Shown piece by piece: positions 19,350 to 30,504 of a stretch of DNA of 64,000 bases (the stretch's first letter is position 1; each line of letters opens with the position of its first letter). Source of the DNA: Mucilaginibacter sp. (GTDB taxonomy: Bacteria > Bacteroidota > Bacteroidia > Sphingobacteriales > Sphingobacteriaceae); NCBI RefSeq assembly GCF_025362475.1, contig NZ_JANYGH010000018.1, positions 61,432 through 125,431 on the forward strand, in the 5' to 3' direction. A program made the translations under genes and the position numbers. The notes beneath the pieces were generated by a model. That model was not told where the DNA came from and made no database searches. It saw only the letters and a list, made by a program, of their open reading frames with translations.

Positions 19350-22271
19350 CTATCTTAAAATAGTAACATTGCCGGATAGTTTTTGGTTGCCATCTTTAAT
19401 ATTAATGATGTAATAATAAACGCCTGGTGGTAATGGTTTACCGCCATAAGTACCATCCCAGGGTTTAGTATAGCCTGTGGATTGCATGATCCTGTTGCCA
19501 TAGCGGTTAAAAACACTTACGAGGCAATCCGGATAATAAGAAAGATTTGGAATACTCCAGGTATCATTAACGCCATCGCCATTGGGCGTAAAAATATTGG
19601 CAACGGTTATGGCGAGCGGCGGCAATACGTTAATTGTTACAATATTGCTCGTAGCAGGCAGCGTACAGGCATTACTTACCGTAATAGTGCAGGTAACTTC
19701 GTCCCCGTTTTTAAAGATTGTACTTGTGAATGTACTTTGGTTTGAACCTGCATTTACGCCATTTACTTTCCATTGATAGGCTGTAACCAATGGCGCGTTT
19801 TGAGTAGTAGCCGTTAAAGTAATGGCTGTGCCCGAGTAAACATCATTAGCAGATGCTGCTATTGCCACAGTTGGTGCCGGATCAAGCGCTGATAATACCC
19901 CCACATTTATAACATTCGATTTTGCCGGCACCGGACCGGCGCAGCTACTGTTATTGGTGAGTGTGCAGGATACCTGGTCGCCATCTGCAAGGGTATTACT
20001 TGTAAAAGTTGCCGTATTGGTACCGGCATCTAAACCGTTTACCCGCCATTGGTAAGTTGGATTTGTACCTGCATCTGTTTGTAAAGCTGTAAACAAAACC
20101 GGGGTGCCCGCGCAATTGGGGGTAGGTATTGAAGCACTTATGGTTATGGCAGGCTGTGGCACCGCGCCCACAGTTAACTCCTGGGTAAGCACCTCGCCAT
20201 TACTGGTTGCAGTTATAGTTGCTGTACCCGGGGCAACTATATGAATTTTACCGTTGATGATGGTTGCCACGGCGGTATTGCCGCTTACATAGGCAATTGA
20301 TTTGGTACTTGTTGCACCGGGATCAAAATCATTATCGCAGGTTAATTTTAATGGGATGCCGCCAAATGCCAATAAGGGAGTTACTGTAAACTCCTGCGTA
20401 ACAGGAGCTGCCGCAACATGCAATGCATCACCCGCTTGCGAAGCAGTAATAAGTGTAGTGCCGATCCCGGTAATATGGACCTTCCCGTTAACGATGGTTG
20501 CTACCTGCGGATTGCTGCTTGTATAAGTAACCGGAAAAGCAGAAACATTGCTTGTTGCCCCGGGACTGAAATCGCCATCGTTCAGGTGTTTAACTGGTGG
20601 TGCTACAAATGCGATCTCTTCCTTCTGGTAAACCGTAAGTATTCGGGATACAGGAGCGGCTGTACTATAATTACCATTACCCGCCTGGCTAACGGTAATG
20701 GTTGAATAACCTACACCTATCAACTGGATGTGCCCATCGGCAGTAATTATCGCTGCAGCGGGATTACTGCTGGTATAAATAAGCGGGGTTTCTTTATTGG
20801 TACTACTGGCAGTCAGGATTATCAAATTTTGAACAGCGTCGCCAAGCGGAGGAAAAGTAATTATTGATGGCTTAAGCGTGGTTAAACTTACCTGTATGTT
20901 TACCACAGTGCTGCTGCTACCCCCTGCATTATGCGCGGTAATGGTATAATCGGTAGCAGGTGATATTGCAGTAGGCGTGCCGGTGATAGCTCCCGTTTGG
21001 GGGTTAAATACTAAGCCGGCGGGCAGAGGCTTATCAATGCTATACCCCGTTAAAGTTATTTTTCTGATTTGATAATTGGCGTAATCTGTTATAAATAAAT
21101 TCCCGTTTACATCAAAAGTCAATCCTACTGGAAAATTAAAGCTTGCCGCAGTACCTATTCCGTCTGCATAGCCTGGGCTTCCGGTACCTGCAAAAGTTGT
21201 TACATCGCCGGCCGGGGTAATTTTTCTTATGGAATGATTTTTATTATCGACTACAAACAAATTATCGGTTGCATCAATCGCTATGCCTGTGGGGTAATTA
21301 AAGCTTGCAGCTGTTTTAAACCCATCACTTTTACCTGCCGCACCACTGCCCGCAAATGTTGTAACAGTACCATCGGGGGCTACTTTTCTGATCAGGTTGT
21401 TTTTGGTATCGGCTATATACCCATTGCCCTGCTTATCAATAGTCAAACCATCAGGATTATTAAAGCTGGCTGTCATGCCGGGTCCGTTATTTGACCCGGC
21501 AATGCCGCTGCCCGCAATTGTTTTAACCACGCCGGCAGGAGTGATCATACGGATGCTGTTATTTAGCTGATCGGCAACATAAATATTCCCGGACTTATCA
21601 ATTACCAGGCCACCCGGCGAATTAAATGAAGCAGCAGTGCCGGTTCCATCCGTATTACCCGCAGTGCCGCTACCTGCAAAAACCGATACCACTCCAGCCG
21701 GAGTAATTTTGAGAATATCATTACTGGCGAAATCAGAAACGTAAATATAGCCCTGGTCATCAACTATTAATGCCGATGGGTTACGGGTGTGAGAAATGGT
21801 ATGTACAACAGCCCCCTGCGAAATTTGCCTGATAGCTCCGCTGCCATAATCTGAAACATAGATATACCCTGCCGCGTCGGCGCCAATTCCCGATGGTAAA
21901 TTAAAACCGGCATCCAAGCCCTGAGCATCATGAGTAACGGGCGCCCCCCCGCCTGCAAATGTGCTTACCTGTCCATAAACTCCGGGCAGCACCGGGCCAC
22001 CAGTATTTACAGGCAGCAAAGGTGCAATGGGGGTATTTATAACATAAGCCTGGGGACTTTGATATTTAATGTCGGGGGCCAAAACAGTTGGTAATGCATT
22101 GCCTTTAATACTGGCTATCGCAGCATTTATTTTAGGCGATAATTGGGCTTTATTATTAACACTGTAGCTTTGTAAATACAGGTAATTTTTATCTGGTGAC
22201 TGCGCATAGGTATCAAAGAAGAAAATTATATTAACTAAAAACAGTAAAAAGTTGGTAAAAATTTTATTCAT
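19350..22271 (-). CDS. Large surface protein: NHL repeats, Ig-like domains and T9SS sorting domain
   Basis: The protein has 973 residues with a signal peptide (ends near DTYAQ). Residues about 100-430 hold roughly six NHL propeller repeats, each with ASFNxPxGLxxDxxGNxYVAD and RKITPAGVVTTFAG-type strands. A putative Ig domain (about 430-480), several Big-like Ig domains with VYTSSNPAVATIxNGKxHIxGxG motifs (about 480-720), and two PKD-like repeats with YQWxVNGxxAGxN (about 730-890) follow. The last 80 residues are a gliding-motility/CHU_C type B sorting domain (NIFTPNGDGVNDTW, VFNRYGNRIM, LPPGVYYYII). It is therefore exported by the type IX system and displayed on or released from the surface, probably for adhesion or matrix binding. 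Confidence 0.9.
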   Translation of the reverse strand: MNKIFTNFLLFLVNIIFFFDTYAQSPDKNYLYLQSYSVNNKAQLSPKINAAIASIKGNALPTVLAPDIKYQSPQAYVINTPIAPLLPVNTGGPVLPGVYGQVSTFAGGGAPVTHDAQGLDAGFNLPSGIGADAAGYIYVSDYGSGAIRQISQGAVVHTISHTRNPSALIVDDQGYIYVSDFASNDILKITPAGVVSVFAGSGTAGNTDGTGTAASFNSPGGLVIDKSGNIYVADQLNNSIRMITPAGVVKTIAGSGIAGSNNGPGMTASFNNPDGLTIDKQGNGYIADTKNNLIRKVAPDGTVTTFAGSGAAGKSDGFKTAASFNYPTGIAIDATDNLFVVDNKNHSIRKITPAGDVTTFAGTGSPGYADGIGTAASFNFPVGLTFDVNGNLFITDYANYQIRKITLTGYSIDKPLPAGLVFNPQTGAITGTPTAISPATDYTITAHNAGGSSSTVVNIQVSLTTLKPSIITFPPLGDAVQNLIILTASSTNKETPLIYTSSNPAAAIITADGHIQLIGVGYSTITVSQAGNGNYSTAAPVSRILTVYQKEEIAFVAPPVKHLNDGDFSPGATSNVSAFPVTYTSSNPQVATIVNGKVHITGIGTTLITASQAGDALHVAAAPVTQEFTVTPLLAFGGIPLKLTCDNDFDPGATSTKSIAYVSGNTAVATIINGKIHIVAPGTATITATSNGEVLTQELTVGAVPQPAITISASIPTPNCAGTPVLFTALQTDAGTNPTYQWRVNGLDAGTNTATFTSNTLADGDQVSCTLTNNSSCAGPVPAKSNVINVGVLSALDPAPTVAIAASANDVYSGTAITLTATTQNAPLVTAYQWKVNGVNAGSNQSTFTSTIFKNGDEVTCTITVSNACTLPATSNIVTINVLPPLAITVANIFTPNGDGVNDTWSIPNLSYYPDCLVSVFNRYGNRIMQSTGYTKPWDGTYGGKPLPPGVYYYIINIKDGNQKLSGNVTILR

Positions 22272-22449
22272 AAAAACCTCCTACACTGATCATGTAATAT
22301 ATGTACCAAAATATAGGTTTTTGGTGGATATTTGCAAGGTTGTTAATAAATACTTTTATTTAACAAACGCAGCCACAACACCATGAAACACAAGCCAAAA
22401 GACAAAAACATAATACCCCATCTCACTGTTTACATTTAAACTATTTCTC

Positions 22450-23385
22450 ATGACAGATCATACCACCTCAACCTGGCCAGCTTTGGATTTTCATGCCATT
22501 AAAGACACCATTGCTACGGTACACATGTATACTCAAATAGTTGGCAAAATAAGGCTGCAGAAGATGCCCTGGATAAACCATTCGTGGCAGGTAACGCTGT
22601 ATGTAAGCCCCACAGGATTAACTACGGGTAGTATGCCATATGATGGCGGCGTTTTCCAGATCGATCTGGATTTTATCAGTCATGAGGTGCAAATCATCAC
22701 CAGTACGGGAATAAAACTCCATTTTACACTTGGCACCCAAACGGTAGCCGGCTTTTATGGCCAACTGATGGATAATATACAAAAAGCCGGCGTAAATGTA
22801 GCTATTTACCCCGTGCCCAATGAGGTTGACCCTGCCGTACCTTTTGCAGAAAATCATACACCCTGCGGTTACAATGCTGCCCTGATGCACAATTTTTGGC
22901 AGGCGCTGGTCAGGATCCATAATGTGTTTACTGATTTCAGGGCTGGGTTTCAGGGGAAGAACAGCCCGGTACACTTTTTCTGGGGCGCGTTTGACCTGGC
23001 CGTTACCCGGTTTTCTGGCAGACCGGCTCCTCAACATCCCGGAGGAATGCCCAATATACCCAAGGCTGTTATGCAGGAAGCTTACTCGCAGGAGGTAAGC
23101 TCATGTGGCTTTTGGCCCGGCTCGGCCGATTTTCCTCATGCTGTGTTTTATGCATACTGCTATCCTACTCCTGATGATTTTAAAAACCAGCAGATAGCAC
23201 CTCCAGAAGCATTTTATAGCGCCGAAATGGGTGAGTTTTTATTAACCTATGAATCTGTACAGCGATCTGCCAAACCAGAAGAAACATTGCTGAAATTTAT
23301 GCAATCCACTTATGACGCGGCAGCCAAAACCGGCAACTGGGACAAAAACCTTCAATGCGACTTATCGGCATTAAAAAACAGTTAA
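22450..23385 (+). CDS. DUF5996 family protein
   Basis: The 311-residue protein has the hallmark N-terminus WPALDFHAIKDTIATVHMYT, followed by GKIRLQKMPWINHSWQVTL and later NSPVHFFWGAFDLAVTRFSG, with Cys-containing SSCGFWPGS. These motifs define DUF5996, a conserved cytosolic family of unknown biochemical role. No signal peptide or membrane segment is present. The conserved His/Trp-rich pockets suggest ligand or metal binding, but no activity is known. It is alone, convergent with the phosphoesterase gene. Confidence 0.85.
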   Translation: MTDHTTSTWPALDFHAIKDTIATVHMYTQIVGKIRLQKMPWINHSWQVTLYVSPTGLTTGSMPYDGGVFQIDLDFISHEVQIITSTGIKLHFTLGTQTVAGFYGQLMDNIQKAGVNVAIYPVPNEVDPAVPFAENHTPCGYNAALMHNFWQALVRIHNVFTDFRAGFQGKNSPVHFFWGAFDLAVTRFSGRPAPQHPGGMPNIPKAVMQEAYSQEVSSCGFWPGSADFPHAVFYAYCYPTPDDFKNQQIAPPEAFYSAEMGEFLLTYESVQRSAKPEETLLKFMQSTYDAAAKTGNWDKNLQCDLSALKNS

Positions 23386-23409
23386 CATAATAAGCACAAA
23401 CCTCCATTA

Positions 23410-24717
23410 TCAACCACCGATAGCATCCTTTAGCCACGCGCCAAAAAGAGACAACTGCAATGCTGCCGGTTGATTGCCGTTGATGGTATGATCTGTAATG
23501 CTGGTTCCTTTTAGTATTCCAGTGGTGGTATCTATTGTCCAGGTTTCGTCAAGTACTTTTCGGCCGGCGCCACTGCCCCCGTTATCATCAAAATAGCCGA
23601 TGGTTAATTGGTTGGCCTGTAGGGTTAGGATGACATAACCATTGTGCCCCAAAGCGATATTGCCTTTAACTACCTGGCGTTTACGCTGATCATAAAGAAC
23701 CAGGTTGCGGTTTTCGTGACTGGCTGGAACGTTATTCCTTGGTTTTTTGATGCCCCCATCGGGATTATAGAGTTCAACCGGCATGCCACCGTTGCCTATA
23801 CAGCGGGCAAAAATGTTTGAGCCGTTATCAAGCTTGTTGGGGCCATATACCGAAAACCAGTGTTCGTGCCCCCACAACCACAAAATATCCCGGCCGGGCG
23901 ACATCAGAGACGAAATAAATTTAGCCGGATTTGGAAATTCATCTTCAAATGCCGAAAAACACTGGTGATGAGATAGGATGATGATCCCTCTTTTATCCTC
24001 GTTAAGTTTAACCGTATTCTGCAGCCAATCCTTCTGTTCCGGAGTAAGATCAAGCTTTTTATTTGGGCTAAGGCCCAGGAACCCGGTTAGGGAATCATAA
24101 CCTGTATCAAGCCCTATAATGCGCCAGTGGTCATTTTCAAGGCAAAAAAAACTCGCTTGCTGTACCTGCACCGGCAAATCCTGATTTTCTACATAGGTGC
24201 CCATATAGGGCAGTAATTGGGTAAAATAACTTTGCCCGTTTGAGTACATTTCATGATTACCAACCATAGCAAAACTGCCCAGGGTGCCATAAGGCCAGGT
24301 ACCGCCCTCATCGGTATTAAAATTTTCGGCAATCTCCTTTTCGTTGCCTACATAATAAGTATCTCCCAAATGGATGCTATAATCCTGGATGCCCGCCTGC
24401 TGTGCAATCAGCTGCGCTTCGGCGGTATCTGCGGCCCAGTCGCTCAACAGGGCAACGGTAACCGGATCTGCAGAGGGCTTTTGAATTTTAAAGATGCCAT
24501 TATTATTTTGGGGATCATGGTAATAAGGATAGGGCTTAAACTTGTTTTTGCCAATGCTGCTAACATTCTTTTTTATCCACGCCCATTTATTTTCTGCTAT
24601 AAGTCCATCCATGTTGTATGCCGGCGGCGCCTTTACAACGCTTTCCTTGATAGACCGCAAATTATTGGCCAGCGGTGTTGTACCGCTTAACCCTAAAAGT
24701 TCGTTTTTATCTCTCAT
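23410..24717 (-). CDS. Calcineurin-like metallophosphoesterase
   Basis: This 435-residue protein carries the metallophosphoesterase motifs in order: LLSDWAAD (D-x-x in place of the usual DxH, with metal-binding Asp), YSIHLGDTYYVG (GD motif), MVGNHEMYS (GNHE), then IIILSHHQCFS (histidine motif) and WLWGHEHWFS (GHxH). All metal ligands of the dinuclear site are therefore present apart from the altered first one. There is no signal peptide, so it is probably cytoplasmic. The C-terminal 100 residues are beta-rich. Substrate is unknown; related proteins act on phosphomono- or diesters. Confidence 0.88.
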   Translation of the reverse strand: MRDKNELLGLSGTTPLANNLRSIKESVVKAPPAYNMDGLIAENKWAWIKKNVSSIGKNKFKPYPYYHDPQNNNGIFKIQKPSADPVTVALLSDWAADTAEAQLIAQQAGIQDYSIHLGDTYYVGNEKEIAENFNTDEGGTWPYGTLGSFAMVGNHEMYSNGQSYFTQLLPYMGTYVENQDLPVQVQQASFFCLENDHWRIIGLDTGYDSLTGFLGLSPNKKLDLTPEQKDWLQNTVKLNEDKRGIIILSHHQCFSAFEDEFPNPAKFISSLMSPGRDILWLWGHEHWFSVYGPNKLDNGSNIFARCIGNGGMPVELYNPDGGIKKPRNNVPASHENRNLVLYDQRKRQVVKGNIALGHNGYVILTLQANQLTIGYFDDNGGSGAGRKVLDETWTIDTTTGILKGTSITDHTINGNQPAALQLSLFGAWLKDAIGG

Positions 24718-24847
24718 ATTAATGTGCTTTACGTATCACCGTTATATATGGACAGCCAGGTTGTAAAAGGAAGTAATACCGGCTACGCAATTTCCTTAGT
24801 TCAGTTCCATTTTTATATATGCCGTTAAGGGCCTGTGGGTATATCAA

Positions 24848-26098
24848 TTATTTTTTACCCCAGCCGTTCTTTAATACCCTCATATAATTTGCCCAGCCAA
24901 TTTTGTCGATATCATCGCGGCTAATACCGGGGATACGACTAATGGCATTTACCAGGTCCTTCATCATTCTTGCCCCGCCAAGGTCACTCGGAATGGTGGT
25001 GAATCCATCCAGATCAGACCCAATTGCAATATGATCATAGGTGCCTTTAACGCCATTACTATCGGGCACATCGCGTATAAATACCATGGTTTCAATTACT
25101 GCTTGTATACCAGGTCTGAAATCGTCATCGCCGGTAAGCCAGTAATCCATAAAAATTACGCCCAAAACACCCCCGCAATCTTTTATTGCCCTGATATCGC
25201 TTGCATCGGGCAGAAATGCAGCATAATTATCGGGCATATCCGGATTATGTTTTTTTGCTACCTCCCTAACCCCGGTATGCGCAAATACCAATGGCCGCTT
25301 TTTATCAAGCCGTAAATTATTTCTGTCGTAAATCATTTGCTTGGCTTTAGGGTGGCAATGCACCAGGTCAATAATAATCCCTAGTTCCAGCATTTTGTCA
25401 ATAATGCCAATCGCTAAATCACCGTTATACCCCAGCGGGTAGGTATTATACTTATCGGGTTCATAATCCAGCTCGAAGGCCAGTTTGGGCGGTACTCCAC
25501 CTGATGAGGATACCAGTATATTTTCAAAAAAGTGCCCTAATGTTATCTGGCAAACGCCCATGTTAAAAAAATACTCCAGGTTTTTTTCAACAGTAACATT
25601 AGCAATTGGGTTATTACCTAAACAATGCGCCCCCTCAATACTATGCAGAAAAATAGTTGTCCCATTATTTATTTTATTCAGTATATCACTATAACTGGTT
25701 GCAATGGATACATTTTTACCGCTCCTGATAGCAACATTAATATCCTCCGCAAACATGTTGATATAGGATTTCATTTGCTCAAACGAAGCCGTAGGGGTTG
25801 ATTTATCTTCTATAATTTGTGGCAGCCTGCTGCATACAATCCGCAATAAACCGCGCAGTAACGTAAACAGCACGTTTCGCATTTGATCTGATTCCAGCTC
25901 GGCTTCGGGCAGGTAATAAACAGATACCGCTATACCCACATTGCCCCGCTGCATCTGATCGATGTTTACAAAACAATTTTCACTAAACTCATAATTTGTG
26001 GGATTCACTTCGTCATAAACATGGTGCGAGGGAAACAGCCAGGTTTTTAAAGCCGGATGACAGTGGATGTCAATTACTTGTTGTTCCATAGGATGCAA
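24848..26098 (-). CDS. Intact M19 (membrane) dipeptidase family protein
   Basis: The 416-residue protein has all M19 motifs: IDIHCHPALK (first metal His pair), FLHSIEGAHC (bridging glutamate), IIDLVHCHPKA and LVFAHTGVRE (histidines), and IAIGSDLDG (aspartate). No signal peptide is visible, so it is likely cytosolic despite the family name. The second in-frame methionine (26089) is a possible start. It would hydrolyse dipeptides. It is a distant paralogue of the secreted M19 gene broken at 5663-17085, from which it differs in length and localisation. Confidence 0.88.
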   Translation of the reverse strand: MHPMEQQVIDIHCHPALKTWLFPSHHVYDEVNPTNYEFSENCFVNIDQMQRGNVGIAVSVYYLPEAELESDQMRNVLFTLLRGLLRIVCSRLPQIIEDKSTPTASFEQMKSYINMFAEDINVAIRSGKNVSIATSYSDILNKINNGTTIFLHSIEGAHCLGNNPIANVTVEKNLEYFFNMGVCQITLGHFFENILVSSSGGVPPKLAFELDYEPDKYNTYPLGYNGDLAIGIIDKMLELGIIIDLVHCHPKAKQMIYDRNNLRLDKKRPLVFAHTGVREVAKKHNPDMPDNYAAFLPDASDIRAIKDCGGVLGVIFMDYWLTGDDDFRPGIQAVIETMVFIRDVPDSNGVKGTYDHIAIGSDLDGFTTIPSDLGGARMMKDLVNAISRIPGISRDDIDKIGWANYMRVLKNGWGKK

Positions 26099-26611
26099 AG
26101 TTTAAAGCTTGTTGTTATTAGTATCCGTGTTAATTGTTTTATAATAAAACTAACAGTTGCCGTTTTATCGTACTTAAAACAGCTATTTAATACCTTTTTA
26201 AATCAAGTTCAGCTTAGCCACATCACGCAGGATATTTCGATATTGTACCTTCCTGCCGGCCAATTGGGACTGTAAGGGGGTACAGTGCGGCGCGCAAGGA
26301 ATAGTACAGCAATATTTTATATCCTGGTTATTATCATCTTGTTGGATAATCTAATTTCAAATGGGTTCACGCAATAATTGTTAAGATGGTAGAGGCCTGG
26401 CTTATTTATTAACTAAAGCTATATACAAAAAGACTAAACTGCAAATGTAAATATCAAATAAACAGCTGTTTAGGCTAAATAATATATATTTATATTCAAA
26501 ACATTCAATCGTCATTATAAATAACTACCGGGCGATTGAACGCCTGCCTTGTGGACAGTCCTTTTCATTAGGTCAATACTCGATTTGAAGGGTCAGGCAA
26601 ATTATCATTTT

Positions 26612-26860
26612 TTATAGAGCCATAGGCTCGAACATATTATAGCAACGGATTTTAATCCGTTGATCATAAACCAAAATGAAAAATGAGTGCCGTAGGCACG
26701 GCGTATATCTTTTAAGTAGATACCAGCATTTTTCATTTATTGCATGTTGAATAACCGTAACCAGCTGGGTATATGGGCCGAACCTATGGTTCTTTTTATA
26801 GGCTGCTTCTTTTCAACGGATTAAAATCCGTTGTTACAATATTAGCCGTGGCTACGCCAC
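26612..26860. repeat. Cluster of short palindromic intergenic repeats
   Basis: The gene-free interval 26099-27069 contains GAGCCATAGGCTC (26618-26630), CAACGGATTTTAATCCGTTG (26643-26662), GTGCCGTAGGCAC (26687-26699) and CAACGGATTAAAATCCGTTG (26814-26833), plus TAGCCGTGGCTACGCCA nearby. The two 20-bp palindromes are near identical and 171 bases apart. Such imperfect palindromes resemble REP-type sequences mobilised by RAYT transposases; no transposase is present here. Confidence 0.65.
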
Positions 26861-26908
26861 TGGTTTATTTAAAAGTATAATATTGATGTGTTCTAAAAAA
26901 TTAAAAAA

Positions 26909-26942
26909 GGCCATCATGCCGATCTGCATCGGCATGATGGCC
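26909..26942 (-). terminator. Intrinsic terminator of the VIT-domain gene
   Basis: GGCCATCATGCCGAT pairs perfectly with ATCGGCATGATGGCC around CTGC. On the minus strand it is followed by TTTTTTAATTTTTT. It stands about 130 bases downstream of the VIT-domain gene stop. Another perfect 13-bp hairpin lies between them at 26989-27017. Confidence 0.75.
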
Positions 26943-27069
26943 TGTAAAGCGTCAACCTTGCTGATAGGATGCTGAAATAAATTCAGCATGACTATTCGTT
27001 AAAATAACGAATAGTCATCTTCTGAACACTTGCGGTGAAAAAAAGCGCCCCACGAAAAGCAAAACTCAT

Positions 27070-30000
27070 TTATTTAAAATCCAGGTCCCCAATATATACC
27101 GCCCCTTTGGCATCTTTTTTCATTTGCAATACAATAAGCTCCTTTTTTTCCTGTGGGGTTCCATAATGGGTAAACAGCTCGGCCATGATAGTTGTAGGGC
27201 CGGCAATGGTTGCCTGCCTGTCGCCATAGTAATTGATCTCGATTTTGTAAGTTCCCTTGATCGCCTTTTTCAACAGGAACTGCTCCGGACCAAAACCCTG
27301 GGTCATATCCTGCGAGATGCGCCCGCCAATTTCGGTGCGGTTGTGGCCGTAATAACATTTTTCGTTATTAGGGTCGGTTACCCAAAGGTCAATATCGGTG
27401 TTGTTCATGTTCCAGTCCATTACAATGCGAATATCTGCCGGCAATGATTTTATCACCGTTTTAGAAACACCAGAAAGCTTAAGGTCTGATTTATTTAAGG
27501 CAATAATTCTGTTTATTTCTGGCAAAAATACTTCCTCTATGCCATTGTAAAGGCGTTCTGCTTCGGGGGTATAGGTCCTTTTCATGGCGGCATAAAGTAC
27601 ATCTAAAGCTTTTTGATGTTCGCCGGCATCTTCTAAGGCCAGCCCATAGTCTCGGTAACTTTGCGGATCTAAAGGGCGTAATTCCATAACTTTTTTAAAC
27701 GCGAATAGCTCACCCTCCACATCGCCCAGTTGCTTTAATTTATAGCCCAGCATTTTATAAAGCTCATAGCTCCCCAGGTCCAACTCGGCCAAATTGCTTA
27801 ATATGCGCTCGCCCAGTTCCTTGTTCCCGGCGTTCATAAAATAGCCGGCCACATCAAAATAGTAAACGGGGTTTCCGCTAAAAGCTTGCCGCAACTCCAG
27901 GTATTTCTGGTATTGGCCAGCTTTGTCTGTTTTTTGGATAGTTTTTAAGTAATCGGCCGCAGCGGGGTTATAGGCTATATTAATCCCTCCATTTTTATCT
28001 GCACGGTTAATCACAGAATCCGCATGGGCTGCTCTACCCTTTTTTGTAGTTACTACGATGACACCATTGCTGGCCCTGGCTCCGTAAATAGCAGTTGTAT
28101 TGGCATTCTTTACTACATTTATGGATGCAATATAGTTAGGATCTATATTTGGCGGACTGCTGCTTGCTACCCCATCTACAACGTATAATGGTTGACCGTT
28201 ACCCATTGTTGCTGCCCCGCGGATACGTACTTCTGCATTTGCGCCGGGAGCACCTGAGTTTCCAACACTAAGCCCCGCTGCCCGACCTTGTAAAAAACCC
28301 GGTTGTACAGTTGACAGAGATCCTGTAACCGCAGTTTTTCTTTGTGCTCCATACCCCACTACAACAACTTCATTAAGCTGACTAGAATTTGACGAAGCCG
28401 CGTTTGCCTTATATTGTACTGCCTCGTCTGAGACCACCTGTATGTCTGGATTTCCTACCGGTTCAGCTATTTGTAAAGATGCAACCACGGCAGGTGCACT
28501 TTGATGAACTCTTTGCTTGCTCTTAGGTTTGGGTTTAACCGCAAGCTTGATATCGGCATTCCACCATTGGGTTAATTCCTTGAGTGTGGTTTCTGCCATG
28601 CTGAGGTCTTTTTGCCGGGCTTGCACATTATTGGGTGCCCTTTGTTTCATAATGGCATCATACTGTTCGCGCAATTCGGCTGGCGGCTCAATGTCGTATT
28701 GGATATAATCGTACACGGTTTCTAAAACAATGAGGGAGGTGTTACGGGTAACTATACCAAAACGTTTGCCCAATGATTCAATGTCCTGCCGGTTGGCGTT
28801 ATAGTTAATATCCTGTTCGCTTATCTTTTTTTGCGCCCATAGTTTGGCCACATTAACATCATCAACGGTATTTTTTGCCAGGTCAAGCGCAATCACTTTT
28901 TCATAACTTACCTTATCGCCATAGCCATATTGTAAAGTAATGCTTTGGTTAGGATTGCGGGTAATCCCCGCTATTGAAAATGTGCCACCAACTGCAACCG
29001 GTAAGGAAGGGTAATTTTCTTCGACCGACGCCCCGGCCTTAATCCCTAAAAAATGCAGGGGCTGCGTAGTTAAACTTTTTAAGGCCTTGGCGTTATCATC
29101 CCCGGTAAGGTCAATTAGTTCGCCATGTGTTTTCAGGGCAATCAGTTTCAGGTTACTATAATCGGCCGCTGCTGATGAATTGATACAATAAACGGGCTTG
29201 TTACTTAATTTAATGGTCTTTTCGCCAAAGGTTTGATGCCCATCGCTCATTAGTAAAAACTCATCGGCGGGGTATTGCGTTAAATTGATGTTCCCTAAAT
29301 TGGTAGCCCCATCATAGGTGGTATGCTCCAGTTGGTTTTTAAGGGCCGACCAGTCGCCATTGCTTATGGTATATGCTTTAGTACTTAAAATGGTGTTGCT
29401 AAAGGTTACCAGGGTAACTTCGGCATTGTTTATCTTTCTGAAATAGGCATCCAGCAACGCAAATTCCTTTTTGCTATCGCGATTGGCACCACTTAAGGAT
29501 GCATCCCAAAGCAAACCTATGCGGTGTGGAGCCGGTTTGTTTATACTTTGCGATTGCAGGGTAGTATTGATGAAATAATAATACTTATTGCCTTGTGTCT
29601 GTATCATTACCTCGTTTGCATCCGATGGTTTGGGGATCAAAAATGAAATGGGATGGTTTGGAGTGTAATTAGTTTTCTCTATAGAAGCCGTGTAGGTATT
29701 TTGATGGTTATCAAACTGCAGGTTATCATCATTGGAGTTATCAGCAACCGGGGCAGTTACGCTTTGAATTACAGCAGCATTCAGCGAAAATTTATCTACT
29801 GTATCTTTTACGTTGAGCGGTAAGGTAAATTTAAGATTGCCATTATCTGCCAGTGGCATCTCTTCTTCGTAGCCAATAATTACCGTACGGGTACTGTGCG
29901 GATTAATGGGATAGATGCGGGTACGAAAAGTATTACCCTCTACTTTTTCAAGTAATCCAGGATCAACCCGTCGGCGTTCAATAGCTTCAAAAACTACGGT

Positions 30001-30321
30001 ACCCTTCCCCCTGTCAACCGGAACGGCCTCGCGCATTTTGCCATTAATATCTAAAGCATACCGACTGATGCTCACACCATCCTTAAGCGGAAAAGTGAGC
30101 GTCCCTTCCAAAATACGCGAAGTAGAATTAAAGAAAGTCATTTGCCAGGTAGTACGGCTGATATTACCGTAAATAGCAACATCAATTTTTAGCTGCTGCA
30201 GCTTTACGCCATTATTGCTTTTACCATCTACAGTAAGCTGCGGCGTTTGGGCGAAGGCGGTTGATAGCTGTAACGTGAAGAGTATAATTACCGATAAAAG
30301 GAATGAATTTAGTTTTTTCAT
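27070..30321 (-). CDS. VIT/vWA-type exported protein with embedded TonB plug, TPR and DUF2135 domains
   Basis: The 1083-residue protein has a signal peptide (ends AFAQ), a VIT domain (about 28-155, with [20 protein letters not shown] and [20 protein letters not shown]) and a vWA-like region (about 260-400, [15 protein letters not shown]). A long linker follows, then a complete SusC-type plug (about 645-765: [47 protein letters not shown]). The plug is not followed by a beta-barrel. TPR-like helices (about 800-900) and a DUF2135 domain (about 935-1060, [20 protein letters not shown]) complete it. VIT/vWA proteins are generally involved in binding or assembly. The plug may allow interaction with TonB or outer-membrane barrels. 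The domain calls are from motif reading; the mode of action is unknown. Confidence 0.82.
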   Translation of the reverse strand: MKKLNSFLLSVIILFTLQLSTAFAQTPQLTVDGKSNNGVKLQQLKIDVAIYGNISRTTWQMTFFNSTSRILEGTLTFPLKDGVSISRYALDINGKMREAVPVDRGKGTVVFEAIERRRVDPGLLEKVEGNTFRTRIYPINPHSTRTVIIGYEEEMPLADNGNLKFTLPLNVKDTVDKFSLNAAVIQSVTAPVADNSNDDNLQFDNHQNTYTASIEKTNYTPNHPISFLIPKPSDANEVMIQTQGNKYYYFINTTLQSQSINKPAPHRIGLLWDASLSGANRDSKKEFALLDAYFRKINNAEVTLVTFSNTILSTKAYTISNGDWSALKNQLEHTTYDGATNLGNINLTQYPADEFLLMSDGHQTFGEKTIKLSNKPVYCINSSAAADYSNLKLIALKTHGELIDLTGDDNAKALKSLTTQPLHFLGIKAGASVEENYPSLPVAVGGTFSIAGITRNPNQSITLQYGYGDKVSYEKVIALDLAKNTVDDVNVAKLWAQKKISEQDINYNANRQDIESLGKRFGIVTRNTSLIVLETVYDYIQYDIEPPAELREQYDAIMKQRAPNNVQARQKDLSMAETTLKELTQWWNADIKLAVKPKPKSKQRVHQSAPAVVASLQIAEPVGNPDIQVVSDEAVQYKANAASSNSSQLNEVVVVGYGAQRKTAVTGSLSTVQPGFLQGRAAGLSVGNSGAPGANAEVRIRGAATMGNGQPLYVVDGVASSSPPNIDPNYIASINVVKNANTTAIYGARASNGVIVVTTKKGRAAHADSVINRADKNGGINIAYNPAAADYLKTIQKTDKAGQYQKYLELRQAFSGNPVYYFDVAGYFMNAGNKELGERILSNLAELDLGSYELYKMLGYKLKQLGDVEGELFAFKKVMELRPLDPQSYRDYGLALEDAGEHQKALDVLYAAMKRTYTPEAERLYNGIEEVFLPEINRIIALNKSDLKLSGVSKTVIKSLPADIRIVMDWNMNNTDIDLWVTDPNNEKCYYGHNRTEIGGRISQDMTQGFGPEQFLLKKAIKGTYKIEINYYGDRQATIAGPTTIMAELFTHYGTPQEKKELIVLQMKKDAKGAVYIGDLDFK

Positions 30322-30504
30322 GGACTGCTTATTTCCTGTAGGATGCAGGGATTAAAAACATTCCATAAATGATTTTGAAAAAAACTTAAAGTAATCGTCC
30401 GTGCTAAATAAATGCCAGGCAAAGTTTATTTATGCAGGTTAAATTATTTAGATATTCGCTATATTACCTCGACAAACCTTAAACACTTTTATAAGCATTC
30501 CCAA

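Noticed and set aside
27074..27358. 94-codon minus-strand frame and 107-codon plus-strand frame at the end of the VIT-domain gene
   Set aside because: Both overlap the well-supported DUF2135 domain in other frames.
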